Positions 60,661 to 64,000 of a stretch of DNA of 64,000 nt are shown here, in pieces. The notes beneath the pieces are model-generated. The model had not been told where the DNA came from and searched no databases. It saw only the letters and a list, made by a program, of their open reading frames with translations. Position 1 is the stretch's first letter. Each line of letters begins with the position of its first letter. The position numbers and the translations under genes were made by a program. The DNA is from Halisarca cf. caerulea (Eukaryota; Porifera; Demospongiae; Chondrillida; Halisarcidae): contig CAUJGJ010000037.1 of assembly GCA_963170055.1 (NCBI GenBank), positions 780,601-844,600 of the forward strand, given 5' to 3'.

Positions 60661-63600
60661 ATAAGTTTAAAATTAGCAAAAGTACAAAATTGGCAAAGTT
60701 CCTAAGATATTACAAATGAAATAGTCAAGTTTAAAATGTTACAAAGTTTTAATAATTTGTATCGCAAAGAGAACGTTAGAAACATAAGTTTAAAATTAGC
60801 AAAAGTACAAAATTGGCAAAGTTCCTAAGATATTACAAATGAAATAGTCAAGTTTAAAATGTTACAAAGTTTTAATAATTTGTATCGTAAAGAGAACGTT
60901 AGAAACATAAGTTTAAAATTAGCAAAAGTAGAAAATTGGCAAAGTTCCTAAGATATTACAAATGAAATAGTCAAGTTTAAAATGTTACAAAGTTTTAATA
61001 ATTTGTATCGCAAAGAGAACGTTAGAAACATAAGTTTAAAATTAGCAAAAGTACAAAATTGGCAAAGTTCCTAAGATATTACAAATGAAATAGTCAAGTT
61101 TAAAATGTTACAAAGTTTTAATAATTTGTATCGCAAAGAGAACGTTAGAAACATAAGTTTAAAATTAGCAAAAGTACAAAATTGGCAAAGTTCCTAAGAT
61201 ATTACAAATGAAATAGTCAAGTTTAAAATGTTACAAAGTTTTAATAATTTGTATCGCAAAGAGAACGTTAGAAACATAAGTTTAAAATTAGCAAAAGTAG
61301 AAAATTGGCAAAGTTCCTAAGATATTACAAATGAAATAGTCAAGTTTAAAATGTTACATAGTTTTAATAATTTGTATCGCAAAGAGAACGTTAGAAACAT
61401 AAGTTTAAAATTAGCAAAAGTAGAAAATTGGCAAAGTTCCTAAGATATTACAAATGAAATAGTCAAGTTTAAAATGTTACAAAGTTTTAATAATTTGTAT
61501 CGCAAAGAGAACGTTTGAAACATAAGTTTAAAATTAGCAAAAGTAGAAAATTGGCAAAGTTCCTAAGATATTACAAATGAAATAGTCAAGTTTAAAATGT
61601 TACAAAGTTTTAATAATTTGTATCGCAAAGATAACGTTTGAAACATAAGTTTAAAATTAGCAAAAGTAGAAAATTGGCAAAGTTCCTAAGATATTACAAA
61701 TGAAATAGTCAAGTTTAAAATGTTACAAAGTTTTAATAATTTGTATCGCAAAGAGAACGTTAGAAACATAAGTTTAAAATTAGCAAAAGTAGAAAATTGG
61801 CAAAGTTCCTAAGATATTACAAATGAAATAGTCAAGTTTAAAATGTTACAAAGTTTTAATAATTTGTATCGCAAAGAGAACGTTAGAAACATAAGTTTAA
61901 AATTAGCAAAAGTAGAAAATTGGCAAAGTTCCTAAGATATTACAAATGAAATAGTCAAGTTTAAAATGTTACAAAGTTTTAATAATTTGTATCGCAAAGA
62001 GAACGTTTGAAACATAAGTTTAAAATTAGCAAAAGTAGAAAATTGGCAAAGTTCCTAAGATATTACAAATGAAATAGTCAAGTTTAAAATGTTACAAAGT
62101 TTTAATAATTTGTATCGCAAAGAGAACGTTAGAAACATAAGTTTAAAATTAGCAAAAGTAGAAAATTGGCAAAGTTCCTAAGATATTACAAATGAAATAG
62201 TCAAGTTTAAAATGTTACAAAGTTTTAATAATTTGTATCGCAAAGAGAACGTTAGAAACATAAGTTTAAAATTAGCAAAAGTAGAAAATTGGCAAAGTTC
62301 CTAAGATATTACAAATGAAATAGTCAAGTTTAAAATGTTACAAAGTTTTAATAATTTGTATCGCAAAGAGAACGTTAGAAACATAAGTTTAAAATTAGCA
62401 AAAGTACAAAATTGGCAAAGTTCCTAAGATATTACAAATGAAATAGTCAAGTTTAAAATGTTACAAAGTTTTAATAATTTGTATCGCAAAGAGAACGTTA
62501 GAAACATAAGTTTAAAATTAGCAAAAGTACAAAATTGGCAAAGTTCCTAAGATATTACAAATGAAATAGTCAAGTTTAAAATGTTACAAAGTTTTAATAA
62601 TTTGTATCGCAAAGAGAACGTTAGAAACATAAGTTTAAAATTAGCAAAAGTAGAAAATTGGCAAAGTTCCTAAGATATTACAAATGAAATAGTCAAGTTT
62701 AAAATGTTACAAAGTTTTAATAATTTGTATCGCAAAGAGAACGTTAGAAACATAAGTTTAAAATTAGCAAAAGTAGAAAATTGGCAAAGTTCCTAAGATA
62801 TTACAAATGAAATAGTCAAGTTTAAAATGTTACAAAGTTTTAATAATTTGTATCGCAAAGAGAACGTTAGAAACATAAGTTTAAAATTAGCAAAAGTAGA
62901 AAATTGGCAAAGTTCCTAAGATATTACAAATGAAATAGTCAAGTTTAAAATGTTACAAAGTTTTAATAATTTGTATCGCAAAGAGAACGTTAGAAACATA
63001 AGTTTAAAATTAGCAAAAGTACAAAATTGGCAAAGTTCCTAAGATATTACAAATGAAATAGTCAAGTTTAAAATGTTACAAAGTTTTAATAATTTGTATC
63101 GCAAAGAGAACGTTAGAAACATAAGTTTAAAATTAGCAAAAGTAGAAAATTGGCAAAGTTCCTAAGATATTACAAATGAAATAGTCAAGTTTAAAATGTT
63201 ACAAAGTTTTAATAATTTGTATCGCAAAGAGAACGTTAGAAACATAAGTTTAAAATTAGCAAAAGTAGAAAATTGGCAAAGTTCCTAAGATATTACAAAT
63301 GAAATAGTCAAGTTTAAAATGTTACAAAGTTTTAATAATTTGTATCGCAAAGAGAACGTTAGAAACATAAGTTTAAAATTAGCAAAACTAATAAATTGGC
63401 AAAGTTCCTAAGATATTACAAATGAAATAGTCAAGTTTAAAATGTTACAAAGTGTTAATAATTTGTATCGCAAAGAGAACGTTAGAAACATAAGTTTCAA
63501 ATTAGCAAAAGTACAAAATTGGCAAAGTTCCTAAGATATTACAAATGAAATAGTCAAGTTTAAAATGTTACAAAGTTTTAATAATTTTTATCGCAAAGAG

Positions 63601-64000
63601 AACGTTAGAAACATAAGATTAAAATTAGCAAAAGTAGAAAATTGGCAAAGTTCCTAAGATATTACAAATGAAATAGTCAAGTTTAAAATGTTACAAAGTT
63701 TTAATAATTTGTATCGCAAAGAGAACGTTAGAAACATAAGTTTAAAATTAGCAAAAGTAGAAAATTGGCAAAGTTCCTAAGATATTACAAATGAAATAGT
63801 CAAGTTTAAAATGTTACAAAGTTTTAATAATTTGTATCGCAAAGAGAACGTTAGAAGCATAAGTTTAAAATTAGCAAAAGTAGAAAATTGGCAAAGTTCC
63901 TAAGATATTACAAATGAAATAGTCAAGTTTAAAATGTTACAAAGTTTTAATAATTTGTATCGCAAAGAGAACGTTAGAAACATAAGTTTAAAATTAGCAA

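Larger units (their letters stand above)
33889..64000. repeat. 123-bp satellite DNA array, about 245 copies
   Basis: Head-to-tail monomers of exactly 123 bp (for example ttacaaatga at 34261, 34384 and 34507), running to the window end: 30,112 bp, about 245 copies. By hand count the consensus has 30 G/C in 123 (about 24%). Most copies differ at a few recurring sites: gtagaaaa / gtacaaaa / ctacaaaa / gataaactacaaaa, gttagaaac / gtttgaaac / gttacaaac, tatcgc / tatggc, tattac / tatcac. All six frames are closed by stops; only indel-shifted monomers give open frames above 60 codons. Confidence 0.98.

Noticed and set aside
33889..64000. 123 bp is 41 codons, so the array might encode a giant repeat protein
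   Set aside because: Each monomer has stops in all frames; the only open frame above 60 codons (43243-43446, minus) arises where indels shift the phase.
33889..64000. CRISPR-like regular repeat
   Set aside because: There are no unique spacers; the whole 123-bp unit repeats, and the surroundings are eukaryotic with spliced exons.
33889..64000. CENP-B box in the satellite monomer
   Set aside because: No segment of the consensus resembles the 17-bp CENP-B box core.

Overview
This is eukaryotic, almost certainly metazoan DNA. A spliced gene with conserved GT/AG junctions runs through the left 28.6 kb and encodes the C-terminal three quarters of the AP-5 adaptor zeta subunit (AP5Z1). The AT-rich composition, the bimodal introns (many of 59-93 bp, a few of 1.5-8.3 kb) and the mix of ISL2EU-like, REL-type RT, Tc1/mariner and tRNA-SINE elements suggest a demosponge or another early-branching invertebrate; that assignment is inference.

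Region 1 (1-28568): nineteen AP5Z1 exons on the + strand join in a consistent phase into 627 codons plus a stop. The 5' exons lie upstream of the window. The large introns are packed with mobile DNA: TIR/MITE elements, a decayed non-LTR RT, a Tc1/mariner remnant, an ISL2EU-like transposon (THAP-DDE transposase plus YqaJ nuclease, both broken), and a broken REL-type reverse transcriptase gene lying between two (AT)n tracts and two long inverted-repeat arms. The ISL2EU-like element sits inside the left arm, so insertion order can be read.

Region 2 (about 29300-33888): the edge of a satellite domain. An old 148-bp tandem repeat and two diverged copies of a 123-bp repeat are interrupted by nested TIR elements with CRCAGG termini and 2-bp target duplications. 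Intact sequence on both sides lets several empty sites be reconstructed.

Region 3 (33889-64000): an uninterrupted array of about 245 copies of a 123-bp, about 24% GC monomer that runs off the window end. Variant monomers are spatially structured and show local higher-order duplications (for example an exact 13-monomer, 1599-bp periodicity). A zone at about 42.3-44.4 kb is rich in single-base indels and may mark poor assembly.

The only probable functional gene is AP5Z1. The most noteworthy signals are the record of satellite origin (148-mer to 123-mer), the nested CRCAGG element family, and the RT gene enclosed by inverted repeats and AT microsatellites.
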